In this document: in pieces, positions 34,383-42,903 of the stretch
Numbering within the stretch: the first letter of the stretch is position 1
How the letters are laid out: the number at the start of each line of letters is the position of its first letter
Source: JANXLS01 sp035308565
GTDB taxonomy: Bacteria; Planctomycetota; SZUA-567; H5-PLA8
Assembly: GCA_035308565.1 (NCBI GenBank)
Contig: DATGGK010000128.1
Location: 8,997-72,996, forward strand
DNA: 64,000 nucleotides
Direction: 5' to 3'
Translations under genes and position numbers: made by a program
Notes under the pieces: generated by a model
What the model saw: only the letters and a program-made list of their open reading frames with translations
The model's database searches: none
What the model was told of the DNA's origin: nothing

Positions 34383-34832
34383 ATGAACCCGATTGAATTC
34401 CTGCAAACAGCCGAAGAATTATTGGTCAGAAATGGCCGAGAGGCCGATCTGCGTTCAGCCGTAAGCAGAGCGTATTATTGTGATTATCAGGAACTTCGTC
34501 TGGAAGTCATCAAGATTAATGCTCGAATTCGAAATACAGCGGGCTTAGGCGGAACCCAGCAGATCAGTCACATTAAGCTTTGCAACGCGTTGATCGGATT
34601 AGGACGTTTCGATCCGAAGATCGAAAGCATCGGTCGGAAACTCGACAGTCTCAGAGAGAGCAGAAACAAAGCAGATTACGAGCTTCAGAAATCGCTTAGC
34701 GCGGCAAAGGCCGCCGAGCAACTTGAAAATGCGAAAGAAATTCGTGACCAAATTTCGTCCTGCGGCGGTGCGGCAACGCTCGCCAAAAGACTCGAAACTT
34801 ATTTAAATCAATTGTCGCCGCAAACTCCGTAA
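34383..34832 (+). CDS. HEPN-domain-like protein
   Basis: 149 residues, all helical. DLRSAVSRAYYCDYQELRLE (~23-42) and SLRESRNKADYELQKSLSAA (~95-114) match the two conserved helices of HEPN proteins, with the R-N-x-A-D-Y form rather than a clean R-x4-6-H ribonuclease motif. Such proteins are often RNA-targeting effectors in toxin-antitoxin or defence pairs, or non-catalytic partners. An alternative GTG start at 34368 overlaps the previous stop. Paired with the 126-residue protein before it. Confidence 0.7.
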   Translation: MNPIEFLQTAEELLVRNGREADLRSAVSRAYYCDYQELRLEVIKINARIRNTAGLGGTQQISHIKLCNALIGLGRFDPKIESIGRKLDSLRESRNKADYELQKSLSAAKAAEQLENAKEIRDQISSCGGAATLAKRLETYLNQLSPQTP

Positions 34833-34837
34833 CGCGC

Positions 34838-35260
34838 TCACTTCCCGCACCGCACCGTCCCCTCGCAGCTTTCGCACACATACTCATGCTCGACGCAATG
34901 CATCATGCGTTTGTCGAGCAGATCCAGAATCAGATCGTCGATTCCCAACGTCGGCGCAACGTGATAATGCGTGCCCGGACATTGTTGCGCAGCTTCCGCC
35001 GTTAGCCGCGGAATGTCCTGCGTCCAGTGCTTGCCGGGTCCCAGAAAGAACGGCAGCACGACGATGCGTTCCGCGCCGCGTTCGACGCATTTCTTGTACG
35101 CGGTGGAAATCGACGGCTCGGCGATTTCCATGTGCGCCGGCTCGACGATGTCGTGTTTTGATCTGAAACGCACCGCAAAAAGCTGCGCGACGCGTTCGAG
35201 CATTTGGTTGCTCTCGCCGCGCGTGGAGCCGTGATCGACAATGATGACGCCGTTTTTCAT
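34838..35260 (-). CDS. CbiX/SirB-like sirohydrochlorin chelatase family protein
   Basis: 140 residues from the ATG at 35260. GVIIVDHGSTRGESNQMLER at the N-terminus carries the family's metal-binding His, VEPAHMEIAEPSI its middle motif, and RIVVLPFFLGPGKHWTQDIP the second half. Single-domain CbiX/SirB enzymes insert Co or Fe into sirohydrochlorin. The C-terminus ends in an unusual HEYVCESCEGTVRCGK Cys cluster that could bind metal. It overlaps the TauE gene by four bases; siroheme serves sulfite reductase and TauE exports sulfite or related anions, so a sulfur-related unit is plausible. Confidence 0.8.
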   Translation of the reverse strand: MKNGVIIVDHGSTRGESNQMLERVAQLFAVRFRSKHDIVEPAHMEIAEPSISTAYKKCVERGAERIVVLPFFLGPGKHWTQDIPRLTAEAAQQCPGTHYHVAPTLGIDDLILDLLDKRMMHCVEHEYVCESCEGTVRCGK

Positions 35261-36012
35261 GCGCTGTGCGGCCCTCTGAATTGTTTGTAAATCATATAGG
35301 CCGCCATGCCCAATCCAATCACAGAAACAAAGCGCCGCGACCAGCGCGGGCCGACTTTTTTCGCCGCGCCCGCGCCCAGCCACCCGCCCATCACCGCGCC
35401 CACCGCCATCGACAGCGCGATCGGCCAGTACACGACGCCCATCGCCGCAAAAATAATTGAGCTGATTCCGTTAATCACGAACGCGGCCAGATTCTTGAGG
35501 AAATTCATGCGGTAAATGTCGCCCACGCCCATCAGGCTGAGCGCCGCCAGCATCATGATCCCGATGCCTGCGCCGAAATAACCGCCGTAGACCGCGACCA
35601 GAAATTGAAACGCCAGCGCTCGTTTGCGCGGCGGCGCGTGCGCTTGTTGCGCGACCGCGTCTCGTTCAACGGACAGCTTCGCGTCCGGCGCTTTTTTAAA
35701 AAGCAATCGGCTGATTGTGTCGTGAAGCAAAAAAATAATCGCCGCGAGCAGAATCAGCCACGGCACGATCGCGTCGAATTGGCCTTTGGATGTGACGATC
35801 AGCAGAATCGAGCCCACGACGCCACCGAGAAAACTGACCACGTAAAACGAAAACATCTTCCCAATGCCAACGCTTTCGGCGCCGCGAAACCCGCGCGCGC
35901 CCATGAACGCTGCGGGAACCAGGCCGACCGTGTTGGTGTAATTGGCGCTCTTCGCGTCCATGCCGCACGCCAGCATGACCGGAAAAGTCAACAGCGTCCC
36001 GCCGCCGGCCAC
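35257..36012 (-). CDS. TauE/SafE family sulfite/organosulfonate exporter (5' end unclear)
   Basis: 251 residues from the GTG at 36012, with about seven membrane helices. SVAGGGTLLTFPVMLACGMD and a second-half copy GGYFGAGIGIMMLAAL are typical of the family. The frame stays open to base 36093, and its translation there (LVTFAVAILAGAVN) is plainly the missing first helix, but that stretch has no ATG, GTG or TTG; a TGA follows at 36094-36096. Either a rare start codon is used or a small indel has removed the real start. Overlaps the CbiX gene by four bases. Confidence 0.85.
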   Translation of the reverse strand: MAGGGTLLTFPVMLACGMDAKSANYTNTVGLVPAAFMGARGFRGAESVGIGKMFSFYVVSFLGGVVGSILLIVTSKGQFDAIVPWLILLAAIIFLLHDTISRLLFKKAPDAKLSVERDAVAQQAHAPPRKRALAFQFLVAVYGGYFGAGIGIMMLAALSLMGVGDIYRMNFLKNLAAFVINGISSIIFAAMGVVYWPIALSMAVGAVMGGWLGAGAAKKVGPRWSRRFVSVIGLGMAAYMIYKQFRGPHSA

Positions 36013-36130
36013 CGAGTTAACGGCGCCGGCGAGGATCGCGACGGCAAAGGTGACGAGGCAATGTGTCGGTGTGATGGCGGCTTTTTGTGGTAATCAAATA
36101 GCAAAGCTGCGGAAGCTGAATGACCCCGAG

Positions 36131-36156
36131 TCAGTCACGGCGCGTCGCCGTGCTGA
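36131..36156. repeat. Short inverted repeat upstream of tauE
   Basis: Arms cacggcg (36136-36142) and cgccgtg (36146-36152), extended by tcag..ctga. It lies between the Lys-rich small gene and the exporter, both on the minus strand, and could terminate transcripts or be another repeat copy. Confidence 0.6.
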
Positions 36157-36183
36157 CAGCCGGGAGCCATTCGCCAAAGGCGT

Positions 36184-36258
36184 TTACTTCTTCTTCGCCG
36201 CTTTGTCTTTCTTCGGCTTCTTCACTTCTTTTTTCTGAGCGTTGTTTCCCTTACCCAT
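36184..36258 (-). CDS. 24-residue Lys-rich protein (MGKGNN... type)
   Basis: Translation reads MGKGNNAQKKEVKKPKK followed by a DKAAKKK tail, then TAA. A strong ribosome binding site (GGAGGG, nine bases ahead of the ATG) supports it. The opening MG-K/R-GNN followed by lysine-rich sequence resembles a family of tiny basic proteins seen in several bacterial phyla, as far as I recall. Function unknown; nucleic-acid or ribosome binding is a guess from charge. Same strand as the exporter gene further downstream, separated by an inverted repeat. Confidence 0.7.
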   Translation of the reverse strand: MGKGNNAQKKEVKKPKKDKAAKKK

Positions 36259-36482
36259 CGGAGCACCCTCCTGAAATGAATTTTGCGGATTCGCGCGCTC
36301 CACGCGGAGCACACCATTTTTTTACATAACCCTTTCATCGTCTTGACGCAAGACTTAATTTAGCGTTTCGAAAGATTTTGAATTTGCCGGCGCAAAATTT
36401 TTATGCCTGTCCTATCATTCGCAGATTCGCGCGGCGAGCGGCGCCGCGCGAAAAACGACTGCATTCAAGGTTCGCGCCGAAT

Positions 36483-38702
36483 ATGCCCGATGGCTCGCCA
36501 GCTAAAATCAAAACTGAATCGATTTTCGTTCGCCGCGTACTGTTGTGCGCCGATCCGAACTGGCTCGCCTTCATGGCCGTGTTTTCGTTGCCGGCAATTT
36601 ACGAACTGGCCTGCGCCCTCTTCAGCAGCGGCGATGCGCGCTCGATCCGAATCGCACAGGCTGAATTTTTTTTCGGCTTGGCGGTTTACGCCGGCGTCTT
36701 GAAGTGGCTCGGCTGGAATATCTTCACGCGCTGGCTCCCCGATGATTCCAAACCGCACAGTTACGCGCTGTTCCCAGCAGAGATTTTCTGCGGACTGGCG
36801 CTGGCCTGTGCCTGGTTCTACCTGCGAAATTTCATCGGCGCGCTGTGGCCGGCGAGCTACAGTTTGTTGGAACTGAGCGTCTTAAAATATCTCGCAACTG
36901 CGGTTCATCTCATTGCATTGGTTAGCCGCGCGCGTTCTCGCGAGCGCGTCTTCACGCTCGACAACTTAAGGCGCACTTTGCTGGTGCTGTCGATGTACGC
37001 GGCTTGCGTCCTCGCGCTTTTTCTGGCGCTGCGAGACGTCTCTCCTGCGCTGCACGTTCAATCCACCGATCCGTTTTATCACGCCTACAGCGCACTGATG
37101 TACCTGCGCCATGGCGTTGCTTACAGCATTTTCAACGGCGGCGAACCACTCGTCTATACCTCCGGGTTTGGCGCGATCAACGCCGTGGCCGCCGCGGTTG
37201 CGCCGCTCTCCGTAGTTCGCGCGGTTGCCATTCAACACATCTTTCTCATCATCGTTGCGTTTTTTCTGATGACGAGCGCCATCGGCGCAATCGCGCGCCG
37301 TCCGCTGTGGCTGCTGCATTGGACGCCGCTTCCATTTTTGTTGCTGCTGCCTGTTCACAATCTCGCGCCGTGGATTCATTACGAGGGCGCGCCGCGCCAG
37401 TGCGCACCGGCGCTGCTTGCAGCGATCGTTTTGCTCCCAACCCTGCTTCCCGCAACGCGCGCAAAATCGCTCTACGCAATTTGCGCCGTCGTTGCGGTGC
37501 TTGAAGGGCTGGCGGCTGCGTTAAATCCGGTCTGCGTTCCATTCCTCTTCGTGCTGGCGCCTGTTTCGCTCGGAGCGCTCTGCTTTCGCGCGCGCGCAGC
37601 GAAAATGCCGCTTGCTCGCATCGTCGCGTCGCACGCCGGCGCGCTGCTCGTGATCGGCGCGCTGCTCCTCTATTGCGATCAATATTATCGCCGTCTTGCT
37701 TTTGGCGGTCAGCGCCCCAGCGTGTCCGGCCAAGTGCTCCCGGCGCATCCGATCAAATTAAATTCAGCCCAAGGGCTTGCGCAGATGGCTTCCGCGCGCC
37801 CGCTTGCGTTTGACACAAGCATCGAAGAAATCGTACTGCGGCGTCCGCGCTTGCAATGGTTTCCGTTTGGCGCTCTGGCGCTGTTAGGTATGAGCGCACT
37901 TGTCTGGTTCGCAATGGGGCGACACTCAGAAGCTCCGCGCGTTCTGCTCGCCGCCGCGATGAGCGCGGGCGTATGGTTCGTTTTAAAATATCTGGCCGCG
38001 TTTTTGATTGGCGCACTCTCGGCGAACTCCGATTCGTGGGACGCGAGCACGCTTTGCGTTTATTTGAAACTCATGCTTTTCCGCATACAAGTCGTGCTGC
38101 TCTTTTTTGTCGTCGCGTCGTGTGCGTCGATTTTGTATGCATGCGCGGACAGACTGGCTCGACCGGCGCGAATTGCGGTGCTTGCCGCAGCGGCCGTCGC
38201 GATTGTGGCCATTCTGCCGTGGCGAACGATGATCGACGTGCGCAAAGCCGGTTTCGATATTCCCAATTCAGGATGCATGGGAAACGTGTCGGTGGACGAC
38301 CTGAAGCTTGTGAAGTGGGCGGACCGAACCATCGGCAATGGACCGGGGATCATTGGTCTGGCCGCAACAACGGTGGCGATCAACGAGGAGAAGCACCTCT
38401 ATCCCTTCAGCGGCGCGCAGGCGATGCCGCTGTACAGCGAGTGGTTGAATTATTGTTTCCTCGTCGGCGATCCGAAGCGCAAGTACAGTTTCGACGATTA
38501 CATGGCACACATCCAAACCAATTTCGACGCGCGCTGGTGCTTCGACAACGGCATCGCTTATTTCTATATCAACCGCGATGTCCGCTCCTTCTACAGTTCG
38601 TTCGACGACGCGATCGCCGCGGGAAAACTCAAAGCGCTGCAAACGTATGGTAATTCGACGATCTACGCCGTCGTGGCCGAGCCTGCGCCGCCTCCAAAAT
38701 GA
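36483..38702 (+). CDS. Large multi-pass membrane protein (possible GT-C-type glycosyltransferase)
   Basis: 739 residues from the ATG at 36483; an in-frame TTG at 36378 would add 35 unlikely residues. About 14 hydrophobic helices fill residues ~15-580. An early loop LHVQSTDPFYHAYSALMYLR contains the acidic residue position expected of GT-C enzymes (~194-213), and the ~140-residue C-terminal domain is soluble. No family can be named with certainty. Neighbours (GT2, DUF2304, methyltransferase, YfhO-like protein) point to surface glycan or lipid glycosylation. It converges with the DUF2304 gene six bases away. Confidence 0.6.
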   Translation: MPDGSPAKIKTESIFVRRVLLCADPNWLAFMAVFSLPAIYELACALFSSGDARSIRIAQAEFFFGLAVYAGVLKWLGWNIFTRWLPDDSKPHSYALFPAEIFCGLALACAWFYLRNFIGALWPASYSLLELSVLKYLATAVHLIALVSRARSRERVFTLDNLRRTLLVLSMYAACVLALFLALRDVSPALHVQSTDPFYHAYSALMYLRHGVAYSIFNGGEPLVYTSGFGAINAVAAAVAPLSVVRAVAIQHIFLIIVAFFLMTSAIGAIARRPLWLLHWTPLPFLLLLPVHNLAPWIHYEGAPRQCAPALLAAIVLLPTLLPATRAKSLYAICAVVAVLEGLAAALNPVCVPFLFVLAPVSLGALCFRARAAKMPLARIVASHAGALLVIGALLLYCDQYYRRLAFGGQRPSVSGQVLPAHPIKLNSAQGLAQMASARPLAFDTSIEEIVLRRPRLQWFPFGALALLGMSALVWFAMGRHSEAPRVLLAAAMSAGVWFVLKYLAAFLIGALSANSDSWDASTLCVYLKLMLFRIQVVLLFFVVASCASILYACADRLARPARIAVLAAAAVAIVAILPWRTMIDVRKAGFDIPNSGCMGNVSVDDLKLVKWADRTIGNGPGIIGLAATTVAINEEKHLYPFSGAQAMPLYSEWLNYCFLVGDPKRKYSFDDYMAHIQTNFDARWCFDNGIAYFYINRDVRSFYSSFDDAIAAGKLKALQTYGNSTIYAVVAEPAPPPK

Positions 38703-38708
38703 AACTCC

Positions 38709-39065
38709 TCACGAGCGCTTGCGCACTTCCTCCTCCAGCATACGCAGACGCTGCTCCATGATCGCCAGCTCCTGCATCAGCCGGATGTTGCGCCGATGCT
38801 GGTGCGTCAGCGAGACGGAAACCGTGAAAGAAAAAATGTAAATCGCGGCCAGCGAAATGAAGAGCACCGCCGTCGGATACGCGAGATGCGCGCGCCGCGC
38901 GGCGAACTCGATTGCCTCGGGGAAAATGCCACAGAGCAGCACGATGGATGCCGCGCAGATCCACATCACGGCGTACTTCTCGCGCAAATCGCGGCTGCGC
39001 ACCCAATACAGCGTCAGTAAAAACGCCGTCAGCCCGCCCATCAGCATCAGCAATTCGGCACTCAT
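38709..39065 (-). CDS. DUF2304 family membrane protein
   Basis: 118 residues, AAAGGAG upstream. Three hydrophobic helices (~5-20, 32-50, 65-85), with VRSRDLREKYAVMWI between the first two, the DUF2304 signature. It ends in a coiled coil (QELAIMEQRLRMLEEEVRKR). DUF2304 proteins are almost always encoded next to GT2 polyprenyl-phosphate glycosyltransferases, as here, and probably serve as their membrane partner. Last gene of the three-gene minus-strand operon 38709-40576. Confidence 0.88.
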   Translation of the reverse strand: MSAELLMLMGGLTAFLLTLYWVRSRDLREKYAVMWICAASIVLLCGIFPEAIEFAARRAHLAYPTAVLFISLAAIYIFSFTVSVSLTHQHRRNIRLMQELAIMEQRLRMLEEEVRKRS

Positions 39066-39077
39066 CGCGGACTCCTT

Positions 39078-39806
39078 TCAAATTTTTTCGCGCGCGCGCA
39101 GCCGGTCGATCACGATCGCGAGCGACACCTTCACCATGTAGTAAATGGTTCTGAAGTAACGTATCGAAGTGATCCCGCCCTGGCGCTCGCGCATGCGCAC
39201 GGGGATTTCGCCGATGTTGAGCTTGTTGCGCGCGCACCAGAAGAGCGATTCCGGCTCCGGATAATCGTCGGGATAGCGTTCCGAAAAACGCTTCCACGCG
39301 CGAGGCCCGGCGCAGCGAAAGCCGCTGGTGGGGTCTGTGACGCGCACGCCCGAGAGCAGCCCGATCAGCCGCGAAAAAAAACGGATGCCGACGCGGCGCG
39401 TCAACGTCGATTGAAAATTGCCTTCCGATTTTTGAAGAAATCGCGAACCGATGCACAGGTCGAGGTGTTTGGCTTCGCATTCGGCGACGAGCGCTTGCAG
39501 GTACGACGCGTCGTGCTGGCCGTCGGCATCGAATTGAATCGCGTACGTAAAACCACCGCGCCTGGCCGCGAACAAATAACCGGCCTGCACGGCCACGCCG
39601 ATGCCGCCATTGGACGGCATGTTGATCAAATGCACGGGCAGGCGGCTGGCGCGCGCAGCCTCCTGCGCCGCGGCGGCGGTGCCGTCGCGCGAGCCGTCGT
39701 TGATCACCACGATCTCAAATCCGTCCGGCAGCGCTTGCAGCGCGGCGATGGTGCCGGGCAGCGCCTGCTCCTCGTTATAGGCTGGAATGACGATCAGGTT
39801 TTTCAT
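39078..39806 (-). CDS. GT2 family glycosyltransferase (polyprenyl-phosphate mannosyltransferase-like)
   Basis: 242 residues. GT-A fold: VIPAYNEEQALPGTIAALQ (~6-24), VINDGSRDGT, the D-x-D motif in QFDADGQHD (~91-99) and GSRFLQKSE. There is no C-terminal membrane domain. Closest to dolichyl/polyprenyl-phosphate sugar transferases that load a lipid carrier for later extracytoplasmic transfer, which would feed the GT-C-like membrane proteins on either side. Overlaps the methyltransferase by four bases and precedes DUF2304 by 12. Confidence 0.92.
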   Translation of the reverse strand: MKNLIVIPAYNEEQALPGTIAALQALPDGFEIVVINDGSRDGTAAAAQEAARASRLPVHLINMPSNGGIGVAVQAGYLFAARRGGFTYAIQFDADGQHDASYLQALVAECEAKHLDLCIGSRFLQKSEGNFQSTLTRRVGIRFFSRLIGLLSGVRVTDPTSGFRCAGPRAWKRFSERYPDDYPEPESLFWCARNKLNIGEIPVRMRERQGGITSIRYFRTIYYMVKVSLAIVIDRLRAREKI

Positions 39807-40576
39807 TCAGCGCGCACGCACACGAAAATGAATTGGTTTGCAAACAGAGGCCGCCACAGCCGCGAGAAAAAATGCTCCACCGGATAAATCCAGCGCTCGT
39901 AAAATTGAAACGAGCCGCGTTCGGACATCTTCGTATTCTGCCGCGAGGCCGCGTCATGCTTTTTCACAAACGTCTGATACATCCACACGACTGGCGCGGG
40001 CACGAAATCGATCTTCTCAATCTTCAATCCGGCGTCCGCAAGAAACACGCGCGCGGTTTTCATCGTGTAAAAATGCAGATGCGTTTCATCCAGGATGCCG
40101 CCGCTCTTCGACATATTGAATCGGCCAAAAAAGAGCCCAAGCCGCGTATAAAAACAGGCAATGTTTGGCAGGGAGACATACACACGGCCTGCGTTTTTCA
40201 GTCGCGGAAGAAGCGCCGCAAGCGTTGCGCGCGGGTTGAGCAAATGTTCGAGCACGTCGGCGAAAATCAGCGCGTCGTACGCACCGCCAATCACGGAGAC
40301 CGCGTTCGGATCGTTCAAATCCATCACGCGCACGGAGGCAATCCGCTCGCGTGCAATGCGCGCTTCGTCCTCCGAATGCGTGATGCCATCAACGGTGTTG
40401 CCGTTTCTTGCAAGCAATTCGCCAAGCGCGCCGGTGCCGCAGCCGACATCCAGAATTTTGCGGCCGGTCAGCGCTTTCAACGCCCGCCAAAGCGGGATGT
40501 TGACGGATTCGTAGATCATCGGCGACGGCTTATACTCGATGCGCCGTGCTTTTCCAGCGTTGATCAGTTTCACCAA
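39803..40576 (-). CDS. SAM-dependent methyltransferase
   Basis: 257 residues as read. Motif I ILDVGCGTGALGELL (~41-55), acidic strand ITHSEDEARIARERI, and FADVLEHLLNPRATLAALLP (~102-121). The C-terminal domain (~190-257) is aromatic-rich. First gene of the operon with the GT2 and DUF2304 genes, so a glycan or its lipid carrier is the likely substrate. The start is uncertain: TTG 40576, GTG 40573 and ATG 40519 are all in frame and none has a good ribosome binding site. Confidence 0.82.
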   Translation of the reverse strand: MVKLINAGKARRIEYKPSPMIYESVNIPLWRALKALTGRKILDVGCGTGALGELLARNGNTVDGITHSEDEARIARERIASVRVMDLNDPNAVSVIGGAYDALIFADVLEHLLNPRATLAALLPRLKNAGRVYVSLPNIACFYTRLGLFFGRFNMSKSGGILDETHLHFYTMKTARVFLADAGLKIEKIDFVPAPVVWMYQTFVKKHDAASRQNTKMSERGSFQFYERWIYPVEHFFSRLWRPLFANQFIFVCVRAE

Positions 40577-40620
40577 TACGCTACGATCATGGCTTCTCGC
40601 AGCGAATATGGATTGGATTC

Positions 40621-42903
40621 TTGGCGAACATTACAAATGCAACTGCCTCTGGCACGGCCGCGAATTCGAAACTCGATCGCTTATCGGGCCGTCATTTACC
40701 ACTGTGGGCCAGAACTCTTTTATTATATTTATTTCCACCGATCTATTTGTACCTCACCGCGAATGTGATTTTCTCAGGAAGTTCGACGCCCATTTGGGAT
40801 GCAGAGCAGCAGCAGGCGCCGTATTATTCACTCCTGGCGGATAGCGTTCGCGCGCATCAATTGATACTTTGGAATCCAATGAGCAACGGAGGCGCGCCGG
40901 ATTATGCGGTGCCGGATTTCTTTTTGCTTTCGCCGGTCACAGGCGCGGTTGCGTATATTTTCGGCGGTTCGCTGGCGAGCTTCAAATTGTATTGGTTTCT
41001 GGTCTGGGTTTTCGGCGCGTGGGGGATTGTCAACCTTGGCCGCCACCTAAAAGCGCCTGGATGGGGAATCTGTTGTGTCAACGCGGGATTCATGTTTTCC
41101 GGAGTGTACTGCGGGCAAGCCGAGAATATCAGCGGACTTTCGGCAATGTCCGTAATACCCTGGATTGTGTGGAGATTGGATGTTGCGCTCAAAACGGGAC
41201 GCATTCTTCCAGCATTCCAAGCCGCGCTGCTGTGGGGGCTTTCGGGACTTTGCTCATACATTGGATTGACCGCGCTGACGGGCTGTTACTGTGTACTTTG
41301 GATGGCTGGACGGCTGATGACCTGGAGCGAAAGCGGCGAAGTTCACGAGAGGACAAAGCGTTGGATGTTCGGTTTAGCTGTCACTTCTATTTTCGGATGT
41401 TTTGGCTTGCTGATCGTGTCACCGATCTTGGCGGGATTAGGGATCGAATTGGCCGGCTACTCAGATCGCGCGGGAGTCTTGTCCAGATCTGTTGCAATTG
41501 GCGATAACGTGATCGATCCGCGAGCGCTCTTTTCATTTGCCAGTCCTTATGTATCTATTTTAAAAATGAATAACTACACAACGATATGGCCGAACACAGA
41601 TACTTGTCTTATCAGCATTTACTCTGGTGCTGCCGCAACGGTGCTTGCATTCGCATCGTTGTTAGCGCGGAATTCTATTCGGTGGCGGCTGTGGCTCTTT
41701 GGGCTGGGGCTTCTCTGTTTGATGGCAGCGCTTGGGTATCATACGCCCGTCCGAGGCTTGCTCTATGATTGGTTTCCGCCCACGCGCTATTTCCGGCATC
41801 CGGCGATTTTTAGGTACTATTGGATATTTACTATTTCATACTTGGCCCTTTATGCCGCGCGCGACATTGAAACGGCTGCGCGTTCAGTTCGCGCCAGCAG
41901 ATTTTTAGCAGCAATTGCAGTTTTCGCAGCAGTTATCGGAATAGCATGGACCCTGATCGCGTGTTCTTCAAATTACCTCACGTTGTCCGACGCGGCCCGC
42001 TTTCATCTTTTTGCCATTTGGCTTCTGCTGGCGGCAGCATGTATAGCGCGAAGTTTTGCCCGCCGGCTTTCTCCAGCGGCAATTGTCGTTATCGCCTGCA
42101 TCGACGGCGCGCTTTCATTTCAAATGAATCGCGCAATCATGTGCAGCGAAGATCCCGGCACGCTTCAATTCTGGTCGGACACCGAGAAGCAGCACAATCC
42201 GTCGCTAAACTTTACGAAGACCGGATTCGACCGCGAATTGCAAGCAATGGCCAGGCCGCCGTACATGTACAATATGCTTCACAACTATAATCTAATTTTG
42301 AAGCGTTCGGCGTTGAAGAGCTATTCGCCGCTAAGCAATGAATACCATCGGAAGATTGCCGATACGCCTTTGCTGGCAAATGCGGCGATTGGGGAAAATA
42401 GGATTTGGTTTGCGCGGGACGCGCCGGAGATAATACCTTCACCGGCAAACTTTGAGGCATATAAGGCACGAGCGCTTGCAATTAACGCGGCGCCAATTGT
42501 GCGGCATACTCGCGATTCGCTATTGCACCACGCGAATACTGAATCTGCTGAAAGCAATCTTGCGGAACTGAAGGCTCCGCTCGACATGCCGGCTCAAATC
42601 ATTTCATATACTCCCAACGCGCTGAGTCTGCGCGTCACTGCGCCCGCAGAAGGTTGGCTGCTTGTTACCGAACGCTGGGCGCTCGGCTGGCACGCGAAAG
42701 TCAATGGCGTGGAAACCGAGGTTGTTCCAGGCAATTTCATTTTTCGATGTATTAAAGTACCAGCCGGCGAGATTAGCGTTGATTTTTATTACCGGCCTAT
42801 TGGAATGCCGTGGCTTTTATACTTAAGCTATACAGTCATTCTTGCAGTCGCGTGCATTTCGCTGGCGAAATGGCTGGCGCGTTTCTTTCACGCCAGTTCC
42901 TGA
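40621..42903 (+). CDS. YfhO-like multi-pass membrane protein
   Basis: 760 residues, TTG start (the only usable start before residue 85). Around 13 membrane helices, an early WDAEQQQAPYYSLLADSVRA loop with acidic residues (~59-78), NPMSNGGAPDY, and a soluble C-terminal beta domain with GWLLVTERWALGWHAKVNG and VPAGEISVDFYYRP, the pattern at the end of YfhO proteins, which are GT-C-like and involved in glycosylating lipoteichoic acid or other polymers in some bacteria. Base composition is AT-richer than its neighbours, with rarer codons, so recent transfer is possible. Its 3' end overlaps the convergent protease gene by 16 bases. Confidence 0.75.
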   Translation: MANITNATASGTAANSKLDRLSGRHLPLWARTLLLYLFPPIYLYLTANVIFSGSSTPIWDAEQQQAPYYSLLADSVRAHQLILWNPMSNGGAPDYAVPDFFLLSPVTGAVAYIFGGSLASFKLYWFLVWVFGAWGIVNLGRHLKAPGWGICCVNAGFMFSGVYCGQAENISGLSAMSVIPWIVWRLDVALKTGRILPAFQAALLWGLSGLCSYIGLTALTGCYCVLWMAGRLMTWSESGEVHERTKRWMFGLAVTSIFGCFGLLIVSPILAGLGIELAGYSDRAGVLSRSVAIGDNVIDPRALFSFASPYVSILKMNNYTTIWPNTDTCLISIYSGAAATVLAFASLLARNSIRWRLWLFGLGLLCLMAALGYHTPVRGLLYDWFPPTRYFRHPAIFRYYWIFTISYLALYAARDIETAARSVRASRFLAAIAVFAAVIGIAWTLIACSSNYLTLSDAARFHLFAIWLLLAAACIARSFARRLSPAAIVVIACIDGALSFQMNRAIMCSEDPGTLQFWSDTEKQHNPSLNFTKTGFDRELQAMARPPYMYNMLHNYNLILKRSALKSYSPLSNEYHRKIADTPLLANAAIGENRIWFARDAPEIIPSPANFEAYKARALAINAAPIVRHTRDSLLHHANTESAESNLAELKAPLDMPAQIISYTPNALSLRVTAPAEGWLLVTERWALGWHAKVNGVETEVVPGNFIFRCIKVPAGEISVDFYYRPIGMPWLLYLSYTVILAVACISLAKWLARFFHASS

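Noticed and set aside
36094..36096. Second selenocysteine codon upstream of tauE
   Set aside because: The TGA is not preceded by coding-like sequence, the position is not a conserved Cys, and no hairpin follows at the right distance.
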